The notes under the pieces were generated by a model. The model was not told the origin of the DNA. It worked only from the letters and a program-made list of their open reading frames with translations, and ran no database searches. A DNA stretch of 64,000 nucleotides from the NCBI GenBank assembly GCA_035048495.1, contig CM068551.1, forward strand, positions 12,526,248 to 12,590,247, given 5' to 3'. The DNA comes from Euptelea pleiosperma (Eukaryota > Streptophyta > Magnoliopsida > Ranunculales > Eupteleaceae). Below, in pieces: positions 1 to 11,600 of this stretch. Every line of letters begins with the position of its first letter. Positions within the stretch are counted from its first letter, which is position 1. The position numbers and the translations under genes were made by a program.

Positions 1-235
1 CATTATTTGACAAAGGGAATAGAGATGAGAAATGTTGAATGGACTGTCAAAAAGATGGACAACCGGATGAATCCTATGCTGAGTTGAAGAAGCAGGTTTT
101 TGAGATTCTTAGAAAGGGGTTTGTTTAAGAGAGCATGAGCCCTTGTGCCATGCCAATGCTCCTTACTCCGAGAAAGACGATTCTTGGAGGATGTGCATCG
201 ATAGTCAAACCATCAACAAAATACGTCTTTATTTT
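1..235 (+). mobile_element. Ty3/gypsy reverse-transcriptase fragment (decayed)
   Basis: A broken reading frame runs KKQVFEILRKGFV, stop, ESMSPCAMPMLLTP, then after a frameshift WRMCIDSQTINKI. This matches the N-terminal part of Ty3/gypsy reverse transcriptase, where a 'G-F-I-R/Q-E-S-x-S-P-C-A' segment precedes 'W-R-M-C-I-D'. At least one stop and one frameshift are present and the catalytic aspartates are absent, so it is a dead fragment. It is cut on the right by a MITE end. Confidence 0.7.
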
Positions 236-342
236 CTCACATGATTGAAATATGTGCTCACAGTTGGATTCAATCAGTCATTCAAGGCATTTCCCAGATG
301 TATTTTCCCGGAATATTTTCTGTGCAATCAAACACGCCCTAA
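232..342 (-). mobile_element. Tourist-like (PIF/Harbinger) MITE, truncated copy
   Basis: Read on the minus strand, this stretch matches the left end of the complete MITE at 29,928-30,233 over about 100 bp, including the terminal GGGCGTGTTTGATTGCACAG. A TAA at 340-342 is the expected 3-bp target site. The rest of the element is missing; the sequence passes directly into the gypsy fragment. Confidence 0.6.
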
Positions 343-699
343 ATGAAAAATCTATCATATAGAATTCTGTATCAAAAGTTTGATATAGAAATCTCTCAAA
401 ATGCCACGACTGCTGGGGCTGTTTCTACTGGACAAGTTAACATCTCGTGTAACACGTTTGGAGTTAGTAACGGGAACCGTCAAGTTAGGGTAGCGGTCCT
501 GCTCAAAAACCGCGAATTCATGATTTGAACGCGCATCCGCCCCTAAACAGCGCTCTAACATACTCATTGTGTTTGAGACGTCATTTTTCCTCGAACATTC
601 TGGTGGGGTCCAGCAATACAGTTCATGGTGGTGGAGTCAGCCTCGATTTTCATCTCTGGTTGAATCTCGAACTCCGGTTGTGTTTTTGGCCGTTTGCAG
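343..699. other. Unassigned flank
   Basis: No domain or repeat structure was recognised. Short frames on both strands look like chance. Confidence 0.4.
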
Positions 700-960
700 T
701 TTAAGGGGAAAATGCTACCCCACGGATAACGTGACAAATAGATGTGCCGTTGAGGCCATTGAATACTATTAGATTCAATAGATCCATGGTCCACCAGGCA
801 ACAACTACAAACGATAAAATAATTTCTGCCTTGTGGACCATGGATCTCTTGAATCTAACGGTTAATGGAGTCAACCGCACATATTTTTGTCTGGTTATCC
901 ATTGGATTGGAGTCAACCGCACATATTTTTGTCTGGTTATCCGTGGGATAGTATGGATTA
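700..960. repeat. Foldback (long inverted repeat) element
   Basis: Two arms face each other around a loop of about 30 bp at 805-835. The inner arms (GATTCAATAGATCCATGG and CCATGGATCTCTTGAATC) pair with few mismatches, and pairing extends outward through an 'AACCGCACAT...TTGTCTGGTTATCC' segment. The right arm carries an extra direct duplication of about 42 bp of that segment (870-900 and 908-943). No protein frame spans it. A non-autonomous MITE is the simplest reading; no target duplication was found. Confidence 0.6.
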
Positions 961-999
961 AAGCATTGGGTTTGGGTAAGATAGTATGTATTGATCAAA

Positions 1000-1042
1000 A
1001 GGAAAATGAAACTTTCCCACTTGGTAATCAAACACGCCCTTA
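1000..1042 (+). mobile_element. Right terminus of a Tourist-like MITE
   Basis: TTTCCCACTTGGTAATCAAA followed by CACGCCC and TTA is nearly identical to the right end of the complete MITE at 29,928-30,233. Only the terminal 40 bp or so are recognisable. Confidence 0.5.
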
Positions 1043-1200
1043 GTACTTTTTAAGGAGTGATTCTAGCTATTGGATTCCATCCTCAGTACTTTTAGGCATT
1101 TAGTACTTTTTAAGGAGTGATTCTAGCTATTGGATTCCATCCTTGGTACTTTTAGGCATTTAGTACTTTTTAAGGAGTGATTCTAGCTATTGGATTCCAT
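1041..1200. repeat. 60-bp tandem repeat, about 2.7 copies
   Basis: The block beginning TAGTACTTTTTAAGGAGTGA recurs at 1,041, 1,101 and 1,161 with an exact 60-bp period. Copies differ at only a few bases (CCTCAG versus CCTTGG), indicating recent duplication. It starts exactly at the TTA target site of the MITE end on its left. Confidence 0.9.
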
Positions 1201-1204
1201 TTTT

Positions 1205-1320
1205 TGGGTACCGATTCAACGGCTATAAATCATCAATCAAGCTGATCTTCGCTCTGAATATGTAAGAAGGAATGGGAACAACATCCATTCGGTCAGTGGG
1301 CCCAGAGGTCAGCGGTGAGT
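1205..1320. repeat. Dispersed foldback family, single arm
   Basis: This resembles the right arm of the foldback family that is complete at 42,715-43,010 and 55,590-56,535: 'atcaatcaagctgatctt', then 'gggaacaacatccat', then 'ggtcagtgggcccagaggtc'. The left arm is absent. Confidence 0.5.
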
Positions 1321-1767
1321 AATAAAAATCGTGAGGACATCACTACTCCCAAAATGCTCACTTTCCGGCTCAATAACAATAGGTGCTTGTCTAAGGATAC
1401 TCCCAAAATGCTCTCTCCGGCTCAATAACCCTAGGTGTTTGAAGGTTTGACCTAGCCTTTGGTGCATCCTCACACCCAAATCATCCTAATTAGTGTCTTT
1501 TAGCCATTGGATAAGAGTATTTTTATGGATACGAAGCAATTTTAGCTGTTGATTCAATCTTTTGTTGTACTCACATCCAAAGGCTAAAAATACTGATCAT
1601 GCTAATATTGCCAGGTGGAATATGCGCACGCTCCTGATGCACTCCCATTGTGAACCTTTTCAACTGTTTATCGATTGTATGGGAGTTTGCTCCAGCTATG
1701 TTATGAATTAAAATCTATCCTCCTACCCATAAAACAAACAAAAAAGTACGAGTATTTTTGTATCAGC

Positions 1768-1905
1768 CCCCTGAAATTTGAAAGGAATTAGTAATACCCC
1801 CTTATACTTTCAAACTTCATGGATACACCCTTGACCTAGTATTACAAGTTACTTTCAAATTTCAGGGGGTATTACTAGTTACTTTCAAATTTCAGGGGTC
1901 CCACA
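1768..1905. repeat. Imperfect palindrome with internal direct repeat
   Basis: CCCCCTGAAATTTGAAAG near 1,770 is mirrored by CTTTCAAATTTCAGGGGG near 1,853, and that segment repeats directly at about 1,884. The arms also share 'TAGTAATACCCCC' and 'GGGGGTATTACTAG'. Likely a MITE remnant. Confidence 0.5.
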
Positions 1906-2485
1906 ACAGAATTTTGATGGCTCACTTCTCAAGCGCCCGTCCCATATCCCACTGATCTTGTGATATCACGATCTTCTGATAAAGCTTCAGTACCCAACTG
2001 TCAAGTCCAACGGATTATGACACCCATGTCCAAAACTTACCACATCAATAAATGAAAACATTGTTTTGTGCAAGCCAAACAATGACTAGCTCCTGTTGCT
2101 GACAATATTTCGGCAATGAGGTTGGGCCCTCAGTATGGGATCATGAACAGACATTTCCAGTGTATGATCAGATTGATTTTTACATCAGAACTAAAAATGA
2201 TAATCCTAAATGCAACAACCCTCTTATCATTTCCTTCCCCTTACTAAAATGCACCACGATGTCAGCACCCTACCCTCAGTTCACTAGCTATACTGGTTTT
2301 TCTATTTTCTGTATTTTGGCAGAATTACATTCAACCACACCTGCCTGCCGCATACACATTTCCTGACCAACCGCTATCTGTAACATCAAAGGGAACCCAA
2401 GTTCCCAGTTTCTACATTTTAAAACCAATATAAAAAAAAAAAAGAACAAATCAAACACATGCTGCCTGTTTTTTGAATTTCTTAC
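1906..2485 (-). other. Probable LUH 3' UTR and downstream flank
   Basis: On the minus strand this lies directly after the LUH stop codon. From 2,485 down to roughly 2,150 it is T-rich, UTR-like and repeat-free. I saw no clear AATAAA, so the cleavage site is not fixed. Below about 2,150 nothing is recognisable. Confidence 0.45.
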
Positions 2486-2629
2486 TTATTTCCATAACTT
2501 AACAGATTTGTCATGGCTCGCAGAGGCAATCATCCCCGTGATGGGTGAGTGTGCTAGAGCCACAATCAGACCCTCATGTGCTGGAACCGTCATGCTCTTA
2601 TTCTCTGCCATGTTCCACAACTCCAATGA
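2486..2629 (-). CDS. LUH: LUH exon 17: last WD40 repeat and stop
   Basis: The terminal exon encodes [10 protein letters not shown] through [14 protein letters not shown] followed by TAA at 2486-2488. Ending a few residues after SHDKSVK is the normal C-terminus of LUG/LUH proteins, so the gene is not truncated here. Confidence 0.95.
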   Translation of the reverse strand, partial: SLELWNMAENKSMTVPAHEGLIVALAHSPITGMIASASHDKSVKLWK

Positions 2630-5600
2630 CTGCATACAACAAGGTTTACGGCAATCAGGATCGACAATCTGTCTTCAGAAATAAAATTAATTACTGGCTA
2701 TCTCTTTATCCTTTCTACATGGTATATTCACATCTTTAATTGGCTCGACACAGTACTTTGAGCATGTCATATGCAGCTTACTGAAGAGTCTGGGAGCTTA
2801 GCCTTAAATGCACCCAGTCAACAAGGCTCAAAACAAAGTTACGGTTTTTCCTAACATTTCACACTTGCAGCACCAATTCGTATTTTGGGCAGGTCATAAC
2901 CAGCTTGCTAATGGGAGTTTTGAGACCTTTAATGAAACTGAGTTGACAAAGCTTGGAACAAAGTTATAGGGTTTCCTTACATTATTTCACACTTACAGGT
3001 CACCCCTCTCCCTCTATGGACCAGCCAGTTCCTAACAATCAGTTTTCCTAACTATTTCAAAATAAAATAATGATGAAAAATAATAATTATAAAAACTCAA
3101 TAACAATAATAGTAGTAATAATATTGTTGTAGTTGTTGGTGTACTAACAGTGGTATTACTATAATAGCAGTAAGTTATTACCTGGTATCCACCAATCACC
3201 AAAAGGGTAGAATAACTTGGATGAAAAACGCAAGAATGGAACTCGTTCCCATTGGAGCTGAGCTCGTGAATGCACTCTCCCGAGGCCAATGACCACACCC
3301 TCACAGAGTCCTGACTGACAGACGCCAAATAATCTCCATTCGCGTCCCAGCAAACAGAGCGTACCTCTTTGGTATGCCCCTAAATAAAATCAAGTTTTGT
3401 AAGATGACTACCACTATTTGAGATTTGATTATATACATTTCAGAGGTTGATCAACGTATAACAAAAAAAGTTGGAATAGTTTTCCCAACCTCCCCTTTGG
3501 AACTCGCTAACAAATTATACGCAATCTGATGAGGATTACCTGTAACGAGTGTGTCGACCGGTCAGTCTCAACATCAAAGATGGACACCACGTTCTCAGCT
3601 GCTGCTGCCAGTAGATGTCCAATTCTTGGCTGAAATCGCACTTGTGCTGTACCTCCCTGATCGACCAAGCAAAAGAAACTTAGAAACAAAAGTAATCTGA
3701 GAACCAGAGAAGAAAGGTAAGGGGAGGTTCATGAATCAACCTTGGAAACACGAGTACTTGGATACTGGCTGATATTCCAAAAGCGAATTTCACCGTCACC
3801 ATCGCAAGAACAGAACAAGTCGGTCTTCTTAGGGTGGAAATCTAGTGACATCACAGGTGAATTGTGCCCAGTATATGTATGTAAACAATAAGTCGGCTGC
3901 AACACATAAACTAATAAGTGATAGTGACATCTGATAATAACTTAATTCAAGAATTAAACACAAATAAGGTAATAAAGAAATTGGAGTAACTTTATATGAT
4001 GCACGGCAATCTGCATTTCCTTTTATAATCTGAGTGTTATTAAATCCTATGATTTGCGATTTGAATCAAATCTTAACCCAACCAATCTTATGATTAATTA
4101 CAATTTATGATTTAAACAATTTGAATCAAATCCTACGATTTTTATGTGAATCTTATGATTCATGACTTGAATTGTACGATTCTTTCAAATCTTAATGATT
4201 TAAATAAAAAATATGGGACACGTGTTTAGGTGAAAACAATGACTTCTCTATTTATACTTTTGACTTCAACTAAATGTAAAACGGGACAAAAAGGCAATCG
4301 GTGGATATTTTTACTAATTAAACATATTTATAACATGTTTATTGTTATGTTTCTTCATAAAAATATAGGATCATCACAATACACTGATTGAAAGAATCAG
4401 TTTCATGGTAGTGTTTTCCCCATGAAACACCACCTAACACGTGTCCATGCACACAATTTGAAGGATTTTAGATTTTTTTTTATTAGAGATAGAAACTTGT
4501 TTATTCTGACGATGAGATATATTTTTTTATTTTTATTTTTCCAAAAAATCTATCGTTTGTATGGCATAAGTTTAGAAATTTATCTCTATAATGCATATCA
4601 AGATTGCTATGTAAAATGCTTTGTCATTATTTGTATGGGCCTGTCCAAAACCTTGTCATTATATTATGAGTAGTTAGGCACCTATATATTCTTTTTCATA
4701 TTTTCGCGTCACAATGAAAATCTTTATGAATCTTAGGATCCAACGATTTGAATCCCGATTCGATTGGAATCCTCCACACGATTTTATGATCTGATTAGAT
4801 TTTAACAACATTGCTTGTATAAACAAGGGAAATACATGTTGCTAGGATTTATACCAATGTAATTTCTGTTTATGAGTTTTCATACCTATGTAATGGAGAG
4901 ATATACATGAATCAATGTCAAATATGGATGGACAACACATTCATCATGACAGACCAGATACACTATGTCCACGTTGATTTAATATATTAAATATTAAAGG
5001 AAAAACTCTAAAATAATTTTAATATAAAAATTAAAAAAATTGTAGTTACACAATCTGATATAACTAAAATTATATAAAGGGAATATAAATAAATAGGAAC
5101 AAGGGTTAGATGACTATGTATGAAACAAAGACATGGACGTGAGTTGGCATCTGACGCTGATACAGAGTGTCCGATACAATGACCCCCCACAAACCAATAT
5201 ACAAGTCATTCCATATATGCATCGATATACTTTTAAAATACTTAAGGTATACAACATAGAAAGAATGTATTTTAATAAGCTGATACGCATTATGATAATA
5301 GCTGAAAACAAATATTTGAGTAAATTGTGATTTTTCTGGAGAAGTGTGTCAGGCATGAGTCCAACAAGGTGTACGACATGGCAAATTCTTAAAAAACAGT
5401 GTTACATATATATGATAACTAGAGTATCAACATGTACATGTCATGTCAATTGTAGATGCTAAAACCTTAATCCATGAAGGGAAGACCATTAAACACTTTT
5501 GAGGCAAGTAGGAAGATATGTTATTAAGGAAGTTGTTTACCTTAGTATTCCCATTTAATACTCATCAGTTATCAGAGCAACTAAAAATGGTTAAGAGGCC

Positions 5601-8600
5601 ACAGTCCAAGTTCCACAGAATAGTTAGCACAACTGCCACTAACGACAAGGACCTCAGCCACAACCCAACCCCGCAGCCTAGATGGTGGCTCTACAACAGA
5701 AAATTGAGCTCCTTGTTAAGGATTAACGTGAAGCCTAAGCCCGGGATGACCAACTGACCCCAAGAGAACGAGGCACTATGATAGTGCCTTGATGATCAAG
5801 AAGGCCAAGCGTCTATTGAACATTCCTTTTGTTGAGGCAAATTTTTGCATATGAAACACTCAAACCAGAGCCATGGGGAAGAATAAAACCCAACAATAGG
5901 AAAATATCTCACTGAGGGTAAGATTCTTCCAAGCGTCCAAGCCACCAAGACCACCGTGACCAAAGAGAAGAGAGATGATATGACACCAGACGGGGGTGAA
6001 TAACATCGCGGAGATCTCCCAATACAAGCTGAGAATCAAGGTCAGATCCAGTGAAGCCAACCTTTGATGAGCAAAGCCACCCCTAGACCAAGACAAGGTC
6101 TGGAAAATGATCAGAGAGGAGTAGTAGCTGGCAACCTTTCAAGTAAAGAATAAACTAGCTTGCTCTCATGGAAATTTTGGACATTTAAAGTCTCCATTAT
6201 TCAGAGCAATCCTTGATGCCGAGCTTCCCCATGAGCTCGAAGTCTCTAAATTCATTATGTTCGATGGAAGTGCCAACCCAGTAGAACACATGCTTTACTA
6301 GCACCAGATGGCATATAGTAAAAAAATTTGAGAAGAAACGACATGGTGATATGCCATCTATTAGCACAATAGTGCTTTACTTTGGTTTCTGTTGTCCATA
6401 GTATATTTTATTTACTAGTCCCACATCGGATAGTAGTAGTTTGTATTTTGGTACTTTAGACCTTTCACTATACAAGGGTAATCAAATCAGAATAACATTA
6501 TTATTCTTTAATCCTTTTCTTTCTCTCTTCCCTCTTTTCTTCTTTTTTATTTTATTTCTTCTCTACATATTTTATCTTGGAGATTTGCACCTACGGTTTT
6601 CATCTTAGGGCTGCCCAATACCCTAGGGTCTTCCATCCTAGGGTTTCTACACCTCTCGAGACCCCTAGGGGTCCCACACCTCTCAAAATCCTAGGGGTTT
6701 CCATTCTTGGACTGCTGCACCCCCTAGAATAGGTTTCCAAGGGTGTCGCACCCCCTATAAACCCGTAAGGGTGTAGATCTCATGCAAGTGAGAGACCTCC
6801 CGGGTTTTGTTCGTGCTATCTCAAGTCCTTGTCACGTCTGTAATAGACCTACCATTGATGAAATAAGTGAGTTCCAACCACTCAAGTCAAGGTATGCGTC
6901 AGCCTCCTTTTGTGTGATTTATTTGTGATTTGGAATTTCTAGGAGTAGAAATATCGAAGTTATGTCAGAGGTAACATCAGGAAAGTCCTCTGCTTCTACA
7001 AATTCTAGAGTTGAATTATCAAATGTTAGGGATGATAATCCAAACCTTCAGATTACAACGGTTGAACTTGATGGTACAAATTATTTGGAATGGGCCCAGT
7101 CTACGAAGTTGGCCATTCATGGAAGAAAGGTTGGTTACTTAAATGGGAGAGTAAAGCAATTGAATATGAAGGATCCTGAGTATGATCAATGGATGCTGAA
7201 ACTTCTATGGGCATGTCTTGGCTACAACATTCTATGCAACCTCAGATTAATCGAGGGTATTTATTCTTGAAGTCTGCACAACAGATCTGGGAGTCAGTAG
7301 CTCAAACATATTCTCAGGCTCAAAACAATGCTAGAGTCTACCAACTGGAGCAAAATATCTCTCACCTGAAACAGGGGGCGAAGACACTGTCGAGTTACTT
7401 CTCCGAGTTGTGTAGTATGTGGGAAGAATTAGATCACTATTTACCATTTGAATTGGAAAGCACCAAAGATTGTGAGTAGTTTATTAGGCATGTTGAGACA
7501 CATCGTATTTTTCAGTTCTTGATCGGTCTTAAACCGGAATTTGAGATGGTTAGAGTTCAAATCCTGAATAGAGAACCCCTTCCTCATCTGAATATTACTT
7601 AGTTCAGAGTAAGAAGAGCTGGAGATTATCCACGGGGTAGTAGAAATCTTCTAGTAGTGATAGCTCAGCTATGGCAGCACACAGACAATCTAAGGGAAAT
7701 GCCACAGGTTGGACAAAACCTGGTAAACCGACATTAGGTACATATAGTAGAGAGGGACCTAAGTGTGACCATTGTAGGAAGTTTGGGCATACCCAGAAGA
7801 CTTGTTGGGATTTGGTAGGTCATCTAGACTCCACTTAGTTGAAGAGTAAATCTCCATCTGTACACAATGCTTCCAGCACCGACTTGACTGGTGATTCTTC
7901 GAGCTCTCAAACGACTACCCCTGCAGCATCACTACCTTTCTCCCAGGATGATATTGATTGACTGCGGGCTCTCATGTTACATTTAGAGGGTCCAAAGCCA
8001 CCTCCACCTTTGCCCTCTCAAGTACTTCTGCCTCTGCCCATCATATGTCCACATCTAATAGCAAATCCTGGATCATGATTCAGAAGCTTCTGAAAATATG
8101 ACAGGTATGCCTTTACCTTTTCAATCCTATAGTCTTTGTTCAGGGAGAGACAAAGTTTGCCTAGCCAATGGTTCCTTGCTATCTATTGCTAGCAAAGGAA
8201 GCATCAGTCTCTCCTAGTCTTTATCTAATGTGGTACATGTTCCCAACCTTGCTACTAATCTTGTTTCAATTAATAGTATTACAATGAATCTGAATTGCAG
8301 TGTCACTGTTTCCCTTCTCACTGTGTCTTTCAGGACTTGGTAACGAAGAGGACGATTGGCAGTGGTCGTGAAACAGATGACTTGTACCTTCTCGATGTTC
8401 CTCGGTCTCTTCTACAGGCACATGCATCTAGGAGTTGTAGTATGACGGTCAATAAATCCCAAATCTTTTCAGTATTTGCAGTGTCTATTTCCGTCTTTGA
8501 TTTCAATCTCAATTGGTGTTTGATTTTCAATGTGAAGTTTGTCAATTAGCAAAGCATTGTTGTTCATTGTTTCCCTCCAGTATGAATAAAAAAAGCTCTT

Positions 8601-11600
8601 CATTTTCTCATACATTTTGGTGTTTGGGGACCTTCTCATGTTACTTCATTACTGGGCTATCACTATTTTGTTACTTTTCTGGATGAGTACAGACTGTACA
8701 GTCAGGTTACATGGCTGTACTTGATGAAACCAAAGACGAAGTCTACACCATCTTTAAAAAAATTCATACGATGGTCCACACTAAGTTTAGAAAGATCAAG
8801 CTTCTTCGATCTAATAATGAAGGAGAATAAACTTATGGTGAACTAATACAGTTTTGTGCAGAACAAGGGATACAGTAGCAAACCTCGTGTGTACAAACTC
8901 CACAGTAGAATGACACTGCAGAACAAAAGAATCATCATTTGTTAGAGATTAGGAGAGGTTTCCTTATTGGGATGAATGTACCACAACATTTCTGGTCTGA
9001 AGATGTACTCATTGCATGTTACATCATTAACTGTACACCCTCTAGTGTATGATATTTTTAGATACCCCTTGGAGTCCTTTGTCCGAATTGTCCTCTGTTT
9101 TCCATTCTCCCTAAAGTGTTTGGTTGCACCTGTTTTGTACATATCTTGGGTCCCGTACATATTAAACTTGGCCCAAAGGCGTTGAAATGTGTTTTCCTAG
9201 GTTATTCTAACTCTCAAAAGGATTACAAGTGCTACCACCGGACTTTTCGTTGTCGGTTCATCACGATAGATGTCTCTTTGTTTGAGGATTAGTCCTACTA
9301 CATTGGTGATGCTCAGATTCGAGTTCAGGAGTGGTTTCATCACACTACTAATCATGAACTACTTCCTAAGTCTTCTCATTATGTTCATTTGCCTATACTA
9401 CCAACTACATCAGGTCCAGTTCCTACATCTCCTACTTTCTTAGATAGTGCGTTATCTGCAGAAAAAAAAAAAAAGCTGCTACTAAACCACCATGTCACGC
9501 TTCCAAAGAGCTGAATCATCCTTAGGGTGATCTGCCTCTTCCCACCGTTAGTGAACTTGGGTTCCTATTGTTCTACATAAGGGTACCCGTTGTTGTAGTT
9601 TTCCTCATATTTCTCAGTTTGTTTCATATCATGCTTTGTCTTTGTCTTACCATTCCTTTGTAGCCACCTTGTCATCCGTCATTATTCCCTCTAGTGTGAA
9701 AGAGGCTTTATCTGATCCAAGGTGGAAGGCAATAATGGACAAAGAAATGCGTGCGTTGGACAAGAATACCACATGAGACCTCGTCACATTGCCAAGGGGA
9801 AGAAGTATCTTGGGGTAAGTGGGTATTCACGGTATAATACAAGTCTGATGGTACTGTTGATAGATACAAGGCAAAATTAGTTGCCAAGGGTTATGCACAG
9901 ACATGGCATTGATTATCAAGAGACCTTCGCTCTAATAGCAAAGATGAATACTATTGAAGTACTTTTGTCATTGGTCGCCAATTTCTCTTTGGAACTTCAT
10001 CAGATGGATGTGAAGAATGCCTTTTCGCACGATCACCTACAAGAAGTCTACATGGACATTCCTCCAAGTATTCGAGTTCTCGATGTTAATGGAAAAGTTT
10101 GTTGCCTCAAGAAGTCCTTTTATGGTCTCAAGTAGTCTCCGAGAATGGTTTGAAAGATTCAGACATACTATGCAAGATGTGGGTTACAAACACTGTCAGG
10201 CAGATCACATGTTTGTCAAACATAGAGGGACTAACACTATAATTCCTTCAATACTTTTTGGTATTGAAGATGCACGGTCCAAGGAAGGTATCTTCATCTC
10301 ACAGCACAAGTATGTTTTGGACTTGAAGCTGGTAAACTTAGAGTGAAACCAGTCGACACTCCTATTGAACCCAATCACAGATTGAGTGATAGTGACGGCA
10401 AGCCTTTAGTGGATGTCAATCGATTTCAACGCTTAGTGGGTAAACTGATCTACTTGTCCCTTATGAGGCCTGATGTAGCATATGCTGTGAGTGTCATTAG
10501 CCAGTTTATGCATGCTCCTTGTATCGCACATCTTATTGCCGCTTTGCGAATTTTCCGCTATCAAAAGAGATGCCCGGGGAAGGGGTTACTTTTCAAACAA
10601 CATGGCCACATGCGTGTAGAAGCCTGGACAAATATAAATTGGGTTAGATCTTTTACTGATCAACGGTCCACTTCTGGTTATTGTACGATGGTTTGGGTGG
10701 TAACTGGTGACTTGGAGGAACAAGAAGCAGTCTGTTGTTGCTCGTTCAAGAGCCAAAGCTGAATTCAGATCAATGGCGCACAGTATATGTGAGTTGCTTT
10801 GGTTGTGTTTGCTACTACGTGAGTTGAGTTGCTCCCCACCTCTTCCAATGTCCTTATATTGTGAAAACAAGGCAGTGATCAACATTGCCCATAATCCGGT
10901 TCAGCATGATCGCACCAAGCATATTGAGGTTGACCATCACTTTATCAAGGAGTCATCTCAGGGGAGATCTACACCACCTTTGTTCCTATGTCTCAATAGG
11001 TAACTTAAGTTTTCACTGTCGTTCAGTTGAACCACTTTTGACCAAGGAAATAAATTTCACGAAGAATACTTACGTCGAAATAATGCTAAATTTCCCGAAA
11101 TATTTCCATTTATGTCAAAATATTTCGCGTGAACAGTAAATTTCAATCAATTGACAGTGTAATTATGTATTATTTCGGTCGAAATGTTTCGACATGTATG
11201 GAAACATTGGAAACATTTCAATCGTAGGTAGGAAACATCTCATTTGAGCTCAAAACTGCTACAAATCTCATATTTGATCCATTTAACCCATTTTCATACA
11301 TTTTGTTTATACAAAAGATCAATCCATTGTAGATTTTTTGGTTTGTGGATTGATCGTGAGGACGAATCAAATCCCGTTTGAGAGTTTTTTCAAATTCGAA
11401 ATATACATAATGAAAAAATTTCTTGCTACAAATAAATAGATTAGGTGTAAAAGGAAAATAATAAAATATAGAAATTAAGGAAAAACTCGAGTTTTTGATC
11501 TTTCAAATTTTCGGTGGTGCAAAATGGTGAAGAATGAGCAGTTTTAAAGAAAATGTGACACCTTTTTGTAAAGGATTGTCTTTTCTCAAAAGACACCATA

